Assembly (NCBI GenBank): GCA_020848095.1
Contig: JADLAT010000017.1
Coordinates: forward strand, 62,001 to 126,000
Direction of reading: 5' to 3'
DNA: 64,000 nucleotides
Source of the DNA: Alphaproteobacteria bacterium
GTDB lineage: Bacteria > Pseudomonadota > Alphaproteobacteria > Micavibrionales > Micavibrionaceae
This document shows, piece by piece, positions 27,110 to 35,734 of the stretch. Both the position numbers and the translations under genes were made by a program. Each line of letters starts with the position of its first letter. The first letter of the stretch is position 1. The notes under the pieces were generated by a model. It saw only the letters and a list, made by a program, of their open reading frames with translations. It ran no database searches and was not told the origin of the DNA.

Positions 27110-27970
27110 TTACCGGCAGACGGAGCCATCGTAGTCGCAGCCCGGCGTGGGGCAGACATGATCCGCGCGCGCGGCCCCGCCCTGCATCACCGATACGCCT
27201 GTGGGGATAGGCTGGGAGCTTGCGCAGTTTCCGCCAAAGAATATGCCATTATAATGAACCGTTAAATCCATACCCCCGGCCACGGCGGGCGTTGCGGGCG
27301 GCGGGAAAGCGCCGATCATGGCATCGTTCCAGCTCTGATTACGCGCGGGGGAGTTACAGGCCCAGGGCACGCTGCGCGGGTCTGCCGCGACCAACTCCTC
27401 AAACGTCTTGAACCAGTCCTTGTTGAAATCCTTACATTTCACGAAATGCCAGACCGCGCCCATACTGGCGCAAACACCGCCCGCGCCAAAAAAGCCGCCC
27501 GCAAAATTATGTCCGAAATTCGAGGCCAGATACGTTCCACCCGGCCCGGTGCCCGTGGGCGGCCCCATGGCAATATACCCCAGATATTCTTCCAGTTCCC
27601 CGCCCGTCAGCGTTCCAGCCGGCGGGTTAGGACCAAAGGGCGAAACCGGTGGGCCGCCCTTGAATAAAACCGGGCTGGTGACGTTATCGCTGAACATTAC
27701 ATTTGCGGCCGCGCCGGCAGCGGCGGCCTCCACCACGAAACAGCTATATTGCAAAATACTATCGGGTTTGAGGATAATGCGCTCTGCGGCCTCGATCTCG
27801 CGCTGGCCCTCCAGCCATGCCCGGTCGCCCATAACGGTGGAAAAAGCCGGGTCACAGCCCGGGCCTTCGGCAATCACCGGGCCGCCCATAGAAAAGCCCG
27901 GCGTCATCGCCAAAAGCCCCATAAGCCCCACAAAGGTGAAAAATCGTACCGCCAAAGCCCTAGCCTGCAA
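27110..27970 (-). CDS. Secreted cysteine-containing protein of unknown function
   Basis: A 286-residue protein starting at TTG 27970 with GAGGAG 10 nt upstream. The N-terminus (RALAVRFFTFVGLMGLLAMT) is a signal peptide. The mature part is Gly/Pro-rich with at least eight cysteines, including a C-terminal CPTPGCDYDGSVC cluster, pointing to a disulfide-stabilised periplasmic or extracellular protein. A segment of small residues (VVEAAAAGAAANVMF) follows a cysteine. No domain is recognised; a role in secretion or surface attachment would be a guess. Confidence 0.7.
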   Translation of the reverse strand: MQARALAVRFFTFVGLMGLLAMTPGFSMGGPVIAEGPGCDPAFSTVMGDRAWLEGQREIEAAERIILKPDSILQYSCFVVEAAAAGAAANVMFSDNVTSPVLFKGGPPVSPFGPNPPAGTLTGGELEEYLGYIAMGPPTGTGPGGTYLASNFGHNFAGGFFGAGGVCASMGAVWHFVKCKDFNKDWFKTFEELVAADPRSVPWACNSPARNQSWNDAMIGAFPPPATPAVAGGMDLTVHYNGIFFGGNCASSQPIPTGVSVMQGGAARADHVCPTPGCDYDGSVCR

Positions 27971-28070
27971 TTTAAAAACGCTCCTCTTTCAGTCTAGCAT
28001 ACTCAGGCGAAAATCTGCACGGATTTCAATAACATGCCGCGTTCAGAACACTCGGCCAGCCTGTAAACCT

Positions 28071-29345
28071 CTATTTCCATTGATCTTTCGGTGTCGGGGT
28101 TGGGTCCTCGGCTTGCGGGGCAAGATACAGCACCGCGTAACCAAGACAGGCGGAGAAGATCGAGCCAACGAGCACGCCCAGCCGGATAGAAGCCTGATGA
28201 TGCAGATCCGCAAAGGCCAGCCCGCCAATGAATAGCGACATCGTAAAGCCGATCCCGCAGAGAATCGATACGCCATAGAGGTGAACCCAGCGCACCCCCT
28301 TGGGCATGGGTGAAAGGCCCAGCTTGATCGCCAGCCAGAGCGTCAGAAAAATCCCGACCTGCTTGCCTAAAACCAGCCCCAGCGTTATCCCCAGCGTCAC
28401 CGGCTCCCCCAGAGAATGCAGCCCCATTCCCGTGAAGGGCACGCCGGCATTGGCAAAAGCGAATATAGGCAAAATCCCGAACGCCACCCAGGGATGCAGC
28501 GCATGCTCCAGATGTTTGGCGGGGGAAAAGCCCTCCCGCTTCGGACAGCTCATCGGAATAAACAATGCCGTTGCCACCCCGGCCAGCGTTGCATGCACGC
28601 CGGATTTCAAAACCGCCACCCATAAAATTATACCCAGAATGATATAAGGCGCGGTTGATGATACCTTGCGCAGATTAAGCCCGGCCAGCCCGGCCAGCGC
28701 GGCGGCGGCAAACAGGAACGGTACAGGTTCCAGATCATGGCTGTAAAACACGGCGATAATGAGAATCGCGCCCAGATCGTCAATAACGGCAATGGCCATC
28801 AACAAAATCTTGAGCCGCATCGGCGCGCGTGTGCCCAGCAAAGCCAGAACCCCCAGCGCAAAGGCGATATCCGTGGCCGAGGGGATGGCCCAGCCCGCCA
28901 GATTCTCCGGCGTACCACTGTTTATGAAGTAATAGACCAGAGCGGGCGCGGCCATTCCGCCAATTGCCGCCAGAAAGGGGAGAATCGCGCGCGAGCGGGT
29001 GGAAAGCTCGCCGGTCATCAATTCCCGCTTGATCTCCAGACCGACCAGAAAGAAAAATACGGCCATAAAGCCATCATTCACCCAGTGTAGAAGGGATTTT
29101 TTAACCTCGAAATCAAAACCGCCGCGCCCGACACTGTCAAAGCCTATGCGAAAGCTGATCGTATGCAAAACGTAATCATAAAGCGCGTACAGCTCCGTAT
29201 TGGCCACCACCAGCGCCAGTACGGCGGCGATTACCAACAATATCCCCCCTGCCGAGGAGAGCTTGAAAAACTCTCTCATCGGCTGAAAAACATCCTGACC
29301 GGAAGGTAAAAGTGGAGGTCTTTTTATGTTCATCGGGGTTACCAT
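28071..29345 (-). CDS. nhaA: Na+/H+ antiporter NhaA
   Basis: A 424-residue inner-membrane antiporter that expels Na+ using the proton gradient. Signatures: NDGFMAVFFFLVGLEIKREL in the early helices, WAIPSATDIAFALGVLALLG including the unwound helix IV, and AIAVIDDLGAILIIAVFY with the paired catalytic aspartates. The end contains LCGIGFTMSLFIGGLAF. Length is slightly above E. coli NhaA. A TATAGT box lies about 17 nt before the ATG. It marks the core side of the prophage boundary. Confidence 0.97.
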   Translation of the reverse strand: MVTPMNIKRPPLLPSGQDVFQPMREFFKLSSAGGILLVIAAVLALVVANTELYALYDYVLHTISFRIGFDSVGRGGFDFEVKKSLLHWVNDGFMAVFFFLVGLEIKRELMTGELSTRSRAILPFLAAIGGMAAPALVYYFINSGTPENLAGWAIPSATDIAFALGVLALLGTRAPMRLKILLMAIAVIDDLGAILIIAVFYSHDLEPVPFLFAAAALAGLAGLNLRKVSSTAPYIILGIILWVAVLKSGVHATLAGVATALFIPMSCPKREGFSPAKHLEHALHPWVAFGILPIFAFANAGVPFTGMGLHSLGEPVTLGITLGLVLGKQVGIFLTLWLAIKLGLSPMPKGVRWVHLYGVSILCGIGFTMSLFIGGLAFADLHHQASIRLGVLVGSIFSACLGYAVLYLAPQAEDPTPTPKDQWK

Positions 29346-29399
29346 TATGTGATTTCCGGCATACTATAAACACATCCCGCCGGAAAAAAAAGCCTCCGC

Positions 29400-29927
29400 C
29401 TAGCCCTTACGTGCGCTCTTCCAGAAAATAGTTTCCGGTTCGCCCTGTCTTTTATCCTCGCTGCGTTTGTAAACATAAATCCCCAGAACCGACAGACCCA
29501 CAGCCCAGATCGCGCTCAGGGAGCCCATCGCCGCCATCACCTCTCCGGCGCGGCCCGTATCAAAAATGATTATATAAGCAATCCCAAGCATTTGAGCTGC
29601 CCATGTTAAAGCCATCAGATAACCAAAAGTCGGGCGCATCCGGCGCACAAATTTATCCTCGCTGGCAATTTCCGCCCGCAGGGATTCATTCACCTGCTCC
29701 ACCGCCGCCTTGTATTCTGCGGCCTCCAGACGCGCCATTTCTTCAGCGTGGCGATTGGCCTCAGCCAGTTGCTCCTGCGTGATCTGTCCGGCCTTTATGG
29801 CCAGATCAACCTGCTCCAGCGCCTTGGACGCGCCCCTGGCAACCGGCGCATCCATTGTTTTCAAACTCTCTGATAATACATTGATAAGAAGTGGTATTCC
29901 TAACTTTACTAAAACGGATTCAATCAT
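29400..29927 (-). CDS. Phage holin, 3TM family
   Basis: A 175-residue protein with a long charged N-terminal helix (to about residue 95), the family block RRMRPTFGYLMALTWAAQML, and two to three C-terminal membrane helices. This is the pattern of the 3TM holins found in prophages and gene transfer agents. It would open the inner membrane to let the muralytic enzyme through. AGGA precedes ATG 29927. It is the last gene of the phage late block, 30 nt after the hydrolase. Confidence 0.82.
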   Translation of the reverse strand: MIESVLVKLGIPLLINVLSESLKTMDAPVARGASKALEQVDLAIKAGQITQEQLAEANRHAEEMARLEAAEYKAAVEQVNESLRAEIASEDKFVRRMRPTFGYLMALTWAAQMLGIAYIIIFDTGRAGEVMAAMGSLSAIWAVGLSVLGIYVYKRSEDKRQGEPETIFWKSARKG

Positions 29928-29957
29928 GATTTTTCCTGTTCTCGCCTTTTGCGCGCT

Positions 29958-30440
29958 TTAAATGATTTTATAGAATAAATGCTGGCCGATGATCGCGACC
30001 GGCTGCTCGCCCCGCGCCCAGTACGGCGTAATACTGCGGGCGTGGTAATGCGTTGCGCCTTTGGTTATATCCTCCAAAGCGCCCGCGATGGCCCTTTGGG
30101 CGATCCGTAAGGCGGTGGCAAAATACAAATCACTCTTATCCAGCGCCTGCAGCTTGCGAAAATTGGGATCCGCACGGTTCCAGCAGGAAAACTGATAAGG
30201 CTTCTGACAGATCTGGATGATATTTCCGCCCCACCAGAATCCACCGCGCTGCTCCGCCACGCATGCGCGGTTCAGAACCACACAGGCCACCGCCTGCATC
30301 CCGGCGGAACCCTCGCCCCGCGCCTCGCCCCAGAGCGTACGCGCCAGCACATCCACCTCCAGTGTTTTATAAAACTGTTCAGCCTGCACATTCGCAGACG
30401 CATCTTTCCCGCCCACGGCGATTAACCTTGGTTTTTTCAT
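29958..30440 (-). CDS. SleB-type cell wall hydrolase (phage endolysin)
   Basis: A 160-residue Hydrolase_2 domain protein: LARTLWGEARGEGSAGMQAVACVVLNR with the catalytic Glu, FSCWNRADPNF, and the late AIAGALEDITKGATHYHA region. No signal peptide, so release through the neighbouring holin is expected. AAGGAG precedes ATG 30440. It cleaves peptidoglycan at host lysis. The element also encodes a separate lysozyme at 36247. Confidence 0.88.
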   Translation of the reverse strand: MKKPRLIAVGGKDASANVQAEQFYKTLEVDVLARTLWGEARGEGSAGMQAVACVVLNRACVAEQRGGFWWGGNIIQICQKPYQFSCWNRADPNFRKLQALDKSDLYFATALRIAQRAIAGALEDITKGATHYHARSITPYWARGEQPVAIIGQHLFYKII

Positions 30441-30491
30441 GTCATTACTCCTTTGAGATTTAAAAAAATGAGTGCCGGTACCCGGCCAGAT

Positions 30492-30809
30492 TCAGCGTGA
30501 CTTTGCTTTTGCCGCTTCCGCCTTCAGGGCTGTAGCGTCCAGCTTGGTTTCAATCCGCAACAGATGCGACACCAGCCGGTCTTCCAGCGCCTTAAGATCG
30601 GTTTGAGAGGCATATGTTTTTGCCACCTCCAGCTTGAAGGCCGAAAGCGCCTCGCGCATCTGGTCCGTGCGTTTGCTGAGCAAATCCTGCAAGCCGTCTA
30701 TCGCCTGCCCGTTTTCCTGCCGCGTCCGCCAGATCAGCATCAGCAAACCCGCCAGCGCGGGCAGATCAACCAGCGCAATCCACGCCACCCAATCCAGTGT
30801 GTTATTCAT
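30492..30809 (-). CDS. Small phage membrane protein with coiled coil
   Basis: About 105 residues, starting at ATG 30809 with AAGGA 8 nt upstream. One N-terminal membrane helix (ALVDLPALAGLLMLIW) is followed by a long charged coiled-coil helix. This topology and the position between large terminase and endolysin fit an inner-membrane spanin-like or DUF2730-like lysis accessory protein, but homology is not certain. Confidence 0.65.
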   Translation of the reverse strand: MNNTLDWVAWIALVDLPALAGLLMLIWRTRQENGQAIDGLQDLLSKRTDQMREALSAFKLEVAKTYASQTDLKALEDRLVSHLLRIETKLDATALKAEAAKAKSR

Positions 30810-30865
30810 GATGATATCCTTATCTTTTGCCTTAAATCGCAAATCCCAAAATGCGTTTCCCGCCG

Positions 30866-32341
30866 CTAGACTCCGAAATCCGTTTCCGCGCGTTGCGGTT
30901 TTGCGCCTTTCATCCAGTCCTGCCCGCCTGCAGTATAGGCTCTGGCTATCCGGACCGGCTCTTGTGACAAGGCTCCCGCAACGGCGTCCAGCCCGTCATC
31001 CCGGTTTCGGCCACCCGGATTCCATTCCGCCATTTCCTGCAAGAACGGCGTTGCCTTGATGCTTTCATTCGCATAAAGCGCACGGGCCGCCAGAACGGCA
31101 TCGAAGGCTTCCAAAATCCGGACGTCTTTCGGGCGGCGGTTATGAATCTCCCGCACGGCGCAGCGCACTTTTTTTCGCGCCAGTTCATGCTTAAGTATTG
31201 CCGGAAGAAAATTCCCTACCCCATTGGTTTCCAATGAAATTGACGGGAGCCGTAAAAACTGCGCGATCATTGCCACCTGCTGGCATTGCTGCGTGGCCTC
31301 ATCCAGCGCGCTTAACGGATCAAGCTTGAGATAGGCCAGCTTATGCAGCCAGTAGAACCCTTCCGCATCGGTGAACACCGCGGCCAGAACGCTGCCGTCT
31401 CCGTTTCCAAAGGCCGGGTCCCACCATGCGCTGGCGCTGACCATCTCCCGCCCGCTGATCTCAAGCCGGTTTAATTCCTTGATATAAGCCATTGAGGAAT
31501 CATAAAAATTAAGCAGAGCCGGACGCAAGCGCCCTTCCGCGATATTCACGGGGCGCAGCAGCATCTGGCTGGTGAATTTATTCGGCCCGGCGCTCACCTT
31601 CAGGCGCTCGATATCGGCCCGCGAGAAACGCTCCGGCCAGGCGCTCTCGCCCGTTTTATCAATGAGCGGAATTTCCAGCCGCCGGTATCCATCCAGAAAG
31701 GGCGCGCCCTCCCCCAGCTCCGTACGCGGGGCGTCAGCGTAGATCGAGAAATACGTGTGGGGCGTGCCGACATAAATCTGCGTGCCGCCGGGCGCCAAAA
31801 CAAACGCCGTCTCCGTCAGACGCGTGCGCAAATCATGACGCTTTTCCGCACTATCGGCGGTGTTGGGAACCTCCACATCGTCACAGATAATCACATCTGC
31901 CCGGCTGCCTGTTATATTCGCGCTTACGCCGCGCGCCAGCATGGACGGGTCGCGCAGCTCCAGCATACGGCGCACCGTGAACCGGTCTCCCGCCCATTGA
32001 TCGGCGTTTTTAGGCTTCATCGCCGGGGTCAGCGGGTGGCGCTCGATAATGCGCTTGACGTTGCGCACCATCTTCCCCGCCAGTGCCTCATCGGCGGCCA
32101 GCACCAAAATGCGTAAATTCGGATCACGATAGAGCAGCCATGCGGCAAACACACCGACAATCGTGCTCTTGCCGCAGGACCGAAAAGCCATCAGCAAAAG
32201 CCGCGTATCGCCCCGCCGCCATGCCTCCTCCAGCCAATTGGCCATTCCTTTATGAATAATTGGCGTTTTAAGGCCCATACGCTGGTTCCACAATACGAGG
32301 AACAGCTTGAAATCCGCGTTTGTAATATCGTGTTTTGCCAT
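30866..32341 (-). CDS. Phage terminase large subunit
   Basis: A 491-residue packaging motor. The Walker A-type FRSCGKST is at residues 53-60, Walker B with DVIICDD at about 149-155, and the C-terminal RNase H-like nuclease begins at WWDPAFGNGDGS with later acidic residues in DDGLDAVAGAL. All catalytic motifs appear intact. It would cut concatemeric DNA and pump it through a portal, yet no portal gene is seen in this element. The start overlaps the stop of the upstream 94-residue gene (TAATG), so translation is coupled. Confidence 0.92.
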   Translation of the reverse strand: MAKHDITNADFKLFLVLWNQRMGLKTPIIHKGMANWLEEAWRRGDTRLLLMAFRSCGKSTIVGVFAAWLLYRDPNLRILVLAADEALAGKMVRNVKRIIERHPLTPAMKPKNADQWAGDRFTVRRMLELRDPSMLARGVSANITGSRADVIICDDVEVPNTADSAEKRHDLRTRLTETAFVLAPGGTQIYVGTPHTYFSIYADAPRTELGEGAPFLDGYRRLEIPLIDKTGESAWPERFSRADIERLKVSAGPNKFTSQMLLRPVNIAEGRLRPALLNFYDSSMAYIKELNRLEISGREMVSASAWWDPAFGNGDGSVLAAVFTDAEGFYWLHKLAYLKLDPLSALDEATQQCQQVAMIAQFLRLPSISLETNGVGNFLPAILKHELARKKVRCAVREIHNRRPKDVRILEAFDAVLAARALYANESIKATPFLQEMAEWNPGGRNRDDGLDAVAGALSQEPVRIARAYTAGGQDWMKGAKPQRAETDFGV

Positions 32342-32625
32342 TATCCCTCCAACTCCCCACGGGCTGATTCAATCATCGTCATCAACATTTTCTGGTGGTC
32401 GGCATTTTCCATCTGCGGATCGGGCAGATCGGCCCAGCGCGCCAGCTTCACCAGAAGCTCCATATGCGCCAGCGCGACCTTGCACGCATCGTGATGCGCC
32501 TTGAAATCGCCCGCTTTTTCCGGGGATTGATCCATAAAATCTTCGTAGGAGCCGATGGCTTTTTCCAAAGCGCACGGCAAAAATTCGGCGATGCGTTCCC
32601 GCATCCCGTTTTCTATATTCGGCAT
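32341..32625 (-). CDS. Putative terminase small subunit
   Basis: A 94-residue, mostly helical, acidic protein with AAGGAG before ATG 32625. Its stop overlaps the large terminase start. Position and size fit a small terminase, but no helix-turn-helix is evident and no family is recognised, so the call rests on location. Confidence 0.5.
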   Translation of the reverse strand: MPNIENGMRERIAEFLPCALEKAIGSYEDFMDQSPEKAGDFKAHHDACKVALAHMELLVKLARWADLPDPQMENADHQKMLMTMIESARGELEG

Positions 32626-32968
32626 GTTTCTCCTTATTTTTTAGATTTCAGGTTTTAAAATTTGAAATTTGAGCCGTCATCACCGCCGAGCGAAGCCGGA
32701 GGTCTGAAAATCTCACCACAAATCACCACAAAAAGGCACAGGGCTCATAGAAACCTCACAGAGGTGGATTTGCCAGAAAATTTCTTCTAGCGCGAGCGCA
32801 GGACTTGCAGAGCGTCAAAAGGGTAGCGGCATTAAAGTCTGGTCAGGCGTGAGGATCAAGGCAAAAGGGGGATGAACTTTGAATACATTCCACATGAGAT
32901 AAGGATGCCTTCGGCACGGTACAATCTACCATGCCGAAGACATTCGAGGTAACAATCAATGCAAAGTA
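32626..32968. other. 343-nt gap with a strong hairpin
   Basis: No plausible gene on either strand. It contains a 13-bp stem with one mismatch at 32909-32939 (CTTCGGCACGGTA, loop CAATC, then the complement). No T tract follows on either strand, so it is not a standard terminator. The rest is unremarkable. Confidence 0.6.
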
Positions 32969-33442
32969 TTAGACTGGGCCGCCTTCATTGTCTTTTGGAC
33001 CAGAAAACTTTTTACGCGCTCTTTCGAGTGCCTCGCGCAATTCTTTATCAACACCAAGATCCATTCCGTTGTCCCCCATTGTGGTGGGTCTTGCGTTGGC
33101 TAAGAACTCTTCAAGCCCTTTACCGAAGGCTTTAGACGTTTCGGGTTGAATTTCCATACCGTTCTTCAGATTACTTACAACAGTTGCAACACTGCCTTGG
33201 CCGTTATCACGATCATAGCCCCGAGGATTGAGAACGTCGCCTTCCAGATTGATCTTCATAACGCGGCCTTTGAGATAATCAAAGTATAAACCTTGCTCAC
33301 GGATTATTTCCGCTGCCTCGTCTCTCGTCATAGGATTAGGATCGGCTTGCAGAAAGCCTAAGCCAAGCGGCTTGGAATTGTTGTACAGGGCGGCTAACAA
33401 TTCAGCCTTATCCATGCCAGTGATATTGATCTCGTTAGACAT
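32969..33442 (-). CDS. Conserved phage protein of unknown function
   Basis: A 157-residue protein. The first 85 residues carry a pattern I know from many phages: Met-Asp-Lys-Ala start of a helix, ALYNNSKPLGLGFL, MTRDEAAEII, then YFDYLKGRVMKINLEGD and YDRDNGQGSVATVV. The usual protein ends about here; this one adds a 70-residue hydrophilic tail ending in a basic helix. No function is established for the family as far as I know. No clear ribosome site is visible. Confidence 0.65.
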   Translation of the reverse strand: MSNEINITGMDKAELLAALYNNSKPLGLGFLQADPNPMTRDEAAEIIREQGLYFDYLKGRVMKINLEGDVLNPRGYDRDNGQGSVATVVSNLKNGMEIQPETSKAFGKGLEEFLANARPTTMGDNGMDLGVDKELREALERARKKFSGPKDNEGGPV

Positions 33443-33597
33443 AATTTTTTCCTAAACGCTGGTTAATTTATTTATGTAATATGCGAACACTGCCTTATTG
33501 CCATATTAAATGTCAAGAGTTTATTTACGGCAATCTTAATCAGGCGCAGAATTCCAAAATTTTGAGATATAGATTCACTCATCTCTTTTTCCTTTCC

Positions 33598-34176
33598 CTA
33601 AAACTTGCTCACGATGTGCCAGTGCGCGCCGTCGGAAACGACAGTGATGGCCTTATACTGCGCGTTTAGGGGCTGAGCATAGCCATCGGGGCCGGCGCCG
33701 CCCTGCTCGCTCACCGTGATCACGTTGGCGGAGACATCGGTTTTCTTGATCGTCACGGTGCGCCCCACAGCTTCGGGCGCGTTTGCGGGCGGCAGGCGGG
33801 CGGTCAACGCGCCGCCATAGCTGGAGAGCAGATAGGTATCCACCGCCATGTCGATATCGTAGGTTCCTGTACCATCGAAATAGCGCGTGTTTCCGGGGCT
33901 GCGGTTGGAGGCAATAACGAACCATTCCGCACCGTTGGAGAGCGCCATCATGTAATCATTCTCCGCGCCCAGATAATAGCTGCGCCCGTCCGGCCCCGCG
34001 CCACCATCTTCGGTAATGGTGATGACATTGGCGGAGGAATCAATCTTCTTGACCACCATCATCACGCCGACCGCCACCGCCGCACCGGGCAGCTTCACCG
34101 TCAGCGCCCCGCCAAAGGAGGAGACCAGATGCACCGAATGAGAAATATCCAGCGTCACCGTGCCGCTGGCATCCAC
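33598..34176 (-). repeat. Tandem C-terminal domain repeat of the tail fibre
   Basis: Two consecutive units of about 95-98 codons (34176-33883 and 33882-33598). Shared landmarks are the GGALT and GGAGPDG motifs and the SANVIT strand. The DNA copies have diverged, so the duplication is old. Confidence 0.7.
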
Positions 34177-35619
34177 GTATTTCGTATCGAAACGCTGGAG
34201 CGTGGCGTTCATATCCACGCAGCTTGTGCGCTGGAGCCTGTTTTTATGCGGAAATCCGGCGTTATAGGCGCTGTATTCCCCGCCGGAGAGATCCCATATC
34301 GCCGCGCCGTTTGAGGCCGAAAGCAGGTTATAGATCGAAGTTTCTATAGACCCGGCCTCCAGCTTGATATTGGGAACCTCGTTATTGCTCTCCGCATAGG
34401 GGTTGACCAACAGCGTCTTGTTCGAACCCGGCCCCAGAATAAAGCACCCTTGCGCCGTGCCTTTTACATTCGCCTCACAATCAATAAAGGCGTTGTTGTA
34501 CTGGCCGTGTTCCACATAAATACCCGCGCCGGAAATGTCGCTGCCGTGGCTATACACGCGGCAGGCATGAAACTTGTTGGCGTTCGGCGTATCGCCCGCG
34601 CCGGTTTTGACAAGGTGAATCCCGTGCACCGCCGGGGCCTCCACCAACACGCGGTCGAAATTGTTCCAGTAACATGGCCGGTCGGGGCTGTCATGACCAT
34701 CCAGAAGCAATCCCGTCTGCGCGTCCCAGATCGTGACATCGCTCACGGCGCATTGCACGCAGGGGCGCGTCTTGCCGTAGAGTTTAATCCCGGCCAGACC
34801 GCCTTCGATGCGCAAATTCTGCACCGTGATGAAATCCTCGGTCAGCTCCAGCACGTTAAAGGTTGCGGCGTTGGCCTTAATCACGGAAAACTGGCCGCAG
34901 CCGATGAGGGATTGCCTTGCGGTGAGCGTGATGGTGCCGCTCGTCATATATTCGCCCGCCGGGATGAACACCGCATCATGCGCCTGCAGCGCGTTTTGAA
35001 TCGCCGCCGTATCATCCGCCAGCCCGTTGCCCAGCGCGCCGAAATCCTTCACGCTCACGAAATCCGAGAATTTATCGTGACTGGTGCGCGTGGCTGCGCC
35101 GCTGCCATAGGGCGTGAAATCCGGCGCGGCCATGGCGCCTTCCAGAGAGACCGCCACCGGGTCGCCATTACCATCAAAGCCCAGCGCCCTGTTCACGCGC
35201 AAGGCCCGGTCCGGCAGAACCGTCCCCGATGAGGTTTCATAATCCGAATATTTTAACGTGCGTTCCTGCGCGCGGTCCACCTGCTGGAGGCTGGCAATAA
35301 TGTAATCCAGCTCGGCATTGATGGAGGCGGCGGAAAACTCCCCACCTTCCAGATAATCGGTCATGCGCTCAATCGGTAATTCACGGGAAAGTGTAATGAT
35401 CACCCCTTCCGCCGGGGCCGTATCGAATGTCACGCTGCCGCCCGCCGTGTTGCCCGCGCCCGTGATGTCAAACCCGCTCAGAGTTTTTGCGCCGTTTTTG
35501 TAAACCGCCATATCTTCGGAGGCGAAAATCGGGAACGGATACACAAATACGCTCTGCGTTCCGTTGGCGACATAGCGAACAACCGGCGTCACCGCCGGCA
35601 TTTTAATATCTTCGGTCAT
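33598..35619 (-). CDS. Phage tail fibre/tailspike with beta-helix
   Basis: A 673-residue adhesin. Residues 1-130 match the T7-type tail-fibre anchor (VRYVANGTQSVFVYPFPIFA, LSRELPIERMTDYLEGG, LQQVDRAQERTLKYSDYE). Residues about 185-470 form a pectate-lyase-like beta-helix starting with VKDFGALGNGLADDTAAIQ. The C-terminus holds two tandem copies (about residues 482-579 and 580-673) of a domain with SSFGGALTVKLP or SSYGGALTARLP and GGAGPDG. It probably recognises and may cleave host surface polysaccharide. GGAG precedes the start by 5 nt. Confidence 0.85.
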   Translation of the reverse strand: MTEDIKMPAVTPVVRYVANGTQSVFVYPFPIFASEDMAVYKNGAKTLSGFDITGAGNTAGGSVTFDTAPAEGVIITLSRELPIERMTDYLEGGEFSAASINAELDYIIASLQQVDRAQERTLKYSDYETSSGTVLPDRALRVNRALGFDGNGDPVAVSLEGAMAAPDFTPYGSGAATRTSHDKFSDFVSVKDFGALGNGLADDTAAIQNALQAHDAVFIPAGEYMTSGTITLTARQSLIGCGQFSVIKANAATFNVLELTEDFITVQNLRIEGGLAGIKLYGKTRPCVQCAVSDVTIWDAQTGLLLDGHDSPDRPCYWNNFDRVLVEAPAVHGIHLVKTGAGDTPNANKFHACRVYSHGSDISGAGIYVEHGQYNNAFIDCEANVKGTAQGCFILGPGSNKTLLVNPYAESNNEVPNIKLEAGSIETSIYNLLSASNGAAIWDLSGGEYSAYNAGFPHKNRLQRTSCVDMNATLQRFDTKYVDASGTVTLDISHSVHLVSSFGGALTVKLPGAAVAVGVMMVVKKIDSSANVITITEDGGAGPDGRSYYLGAENDYMMALSNGAEWFVIASNRSPGNTRYFDGTGTYDIDMAVDTYLLSSYGGALTARLPPANAPEAVGRTVTIKKTDVSANVITVSEQGGAGPDGYAQPLNAQYKAITVVSDGAHWHIVSKF

Positions 35620-35722
35620 GATTACTCCATTGGTTTTTTTTAAGGAAAATTCGGTATTACGCGTCTCAGGCCCGGCGGCTTCAGGATGAAATTTTCATCT
35701 GGTGCGGGTGAAAATCGTAACT

Positions 35723-35728
35723 TATAAT
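35723..35728 (+). promoter_or_regulatory. -10 box of the phage lipoprotein gene
   Basis: TATAAT on the plus strand, 6 nt before ATG 35735 and without a Shine-Dalgarno sequence between. The -35 is not clear. It lets the lipoprotein be expressed independently of the minus-strand phage operon. Confidence 0.45.
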
Positions 35729-35734
35729 TGCATT

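Noticed and set aside
32909..32939. Intrinsic terminator
   Set aside because: The stem is strong but no T tract follows on either strand.
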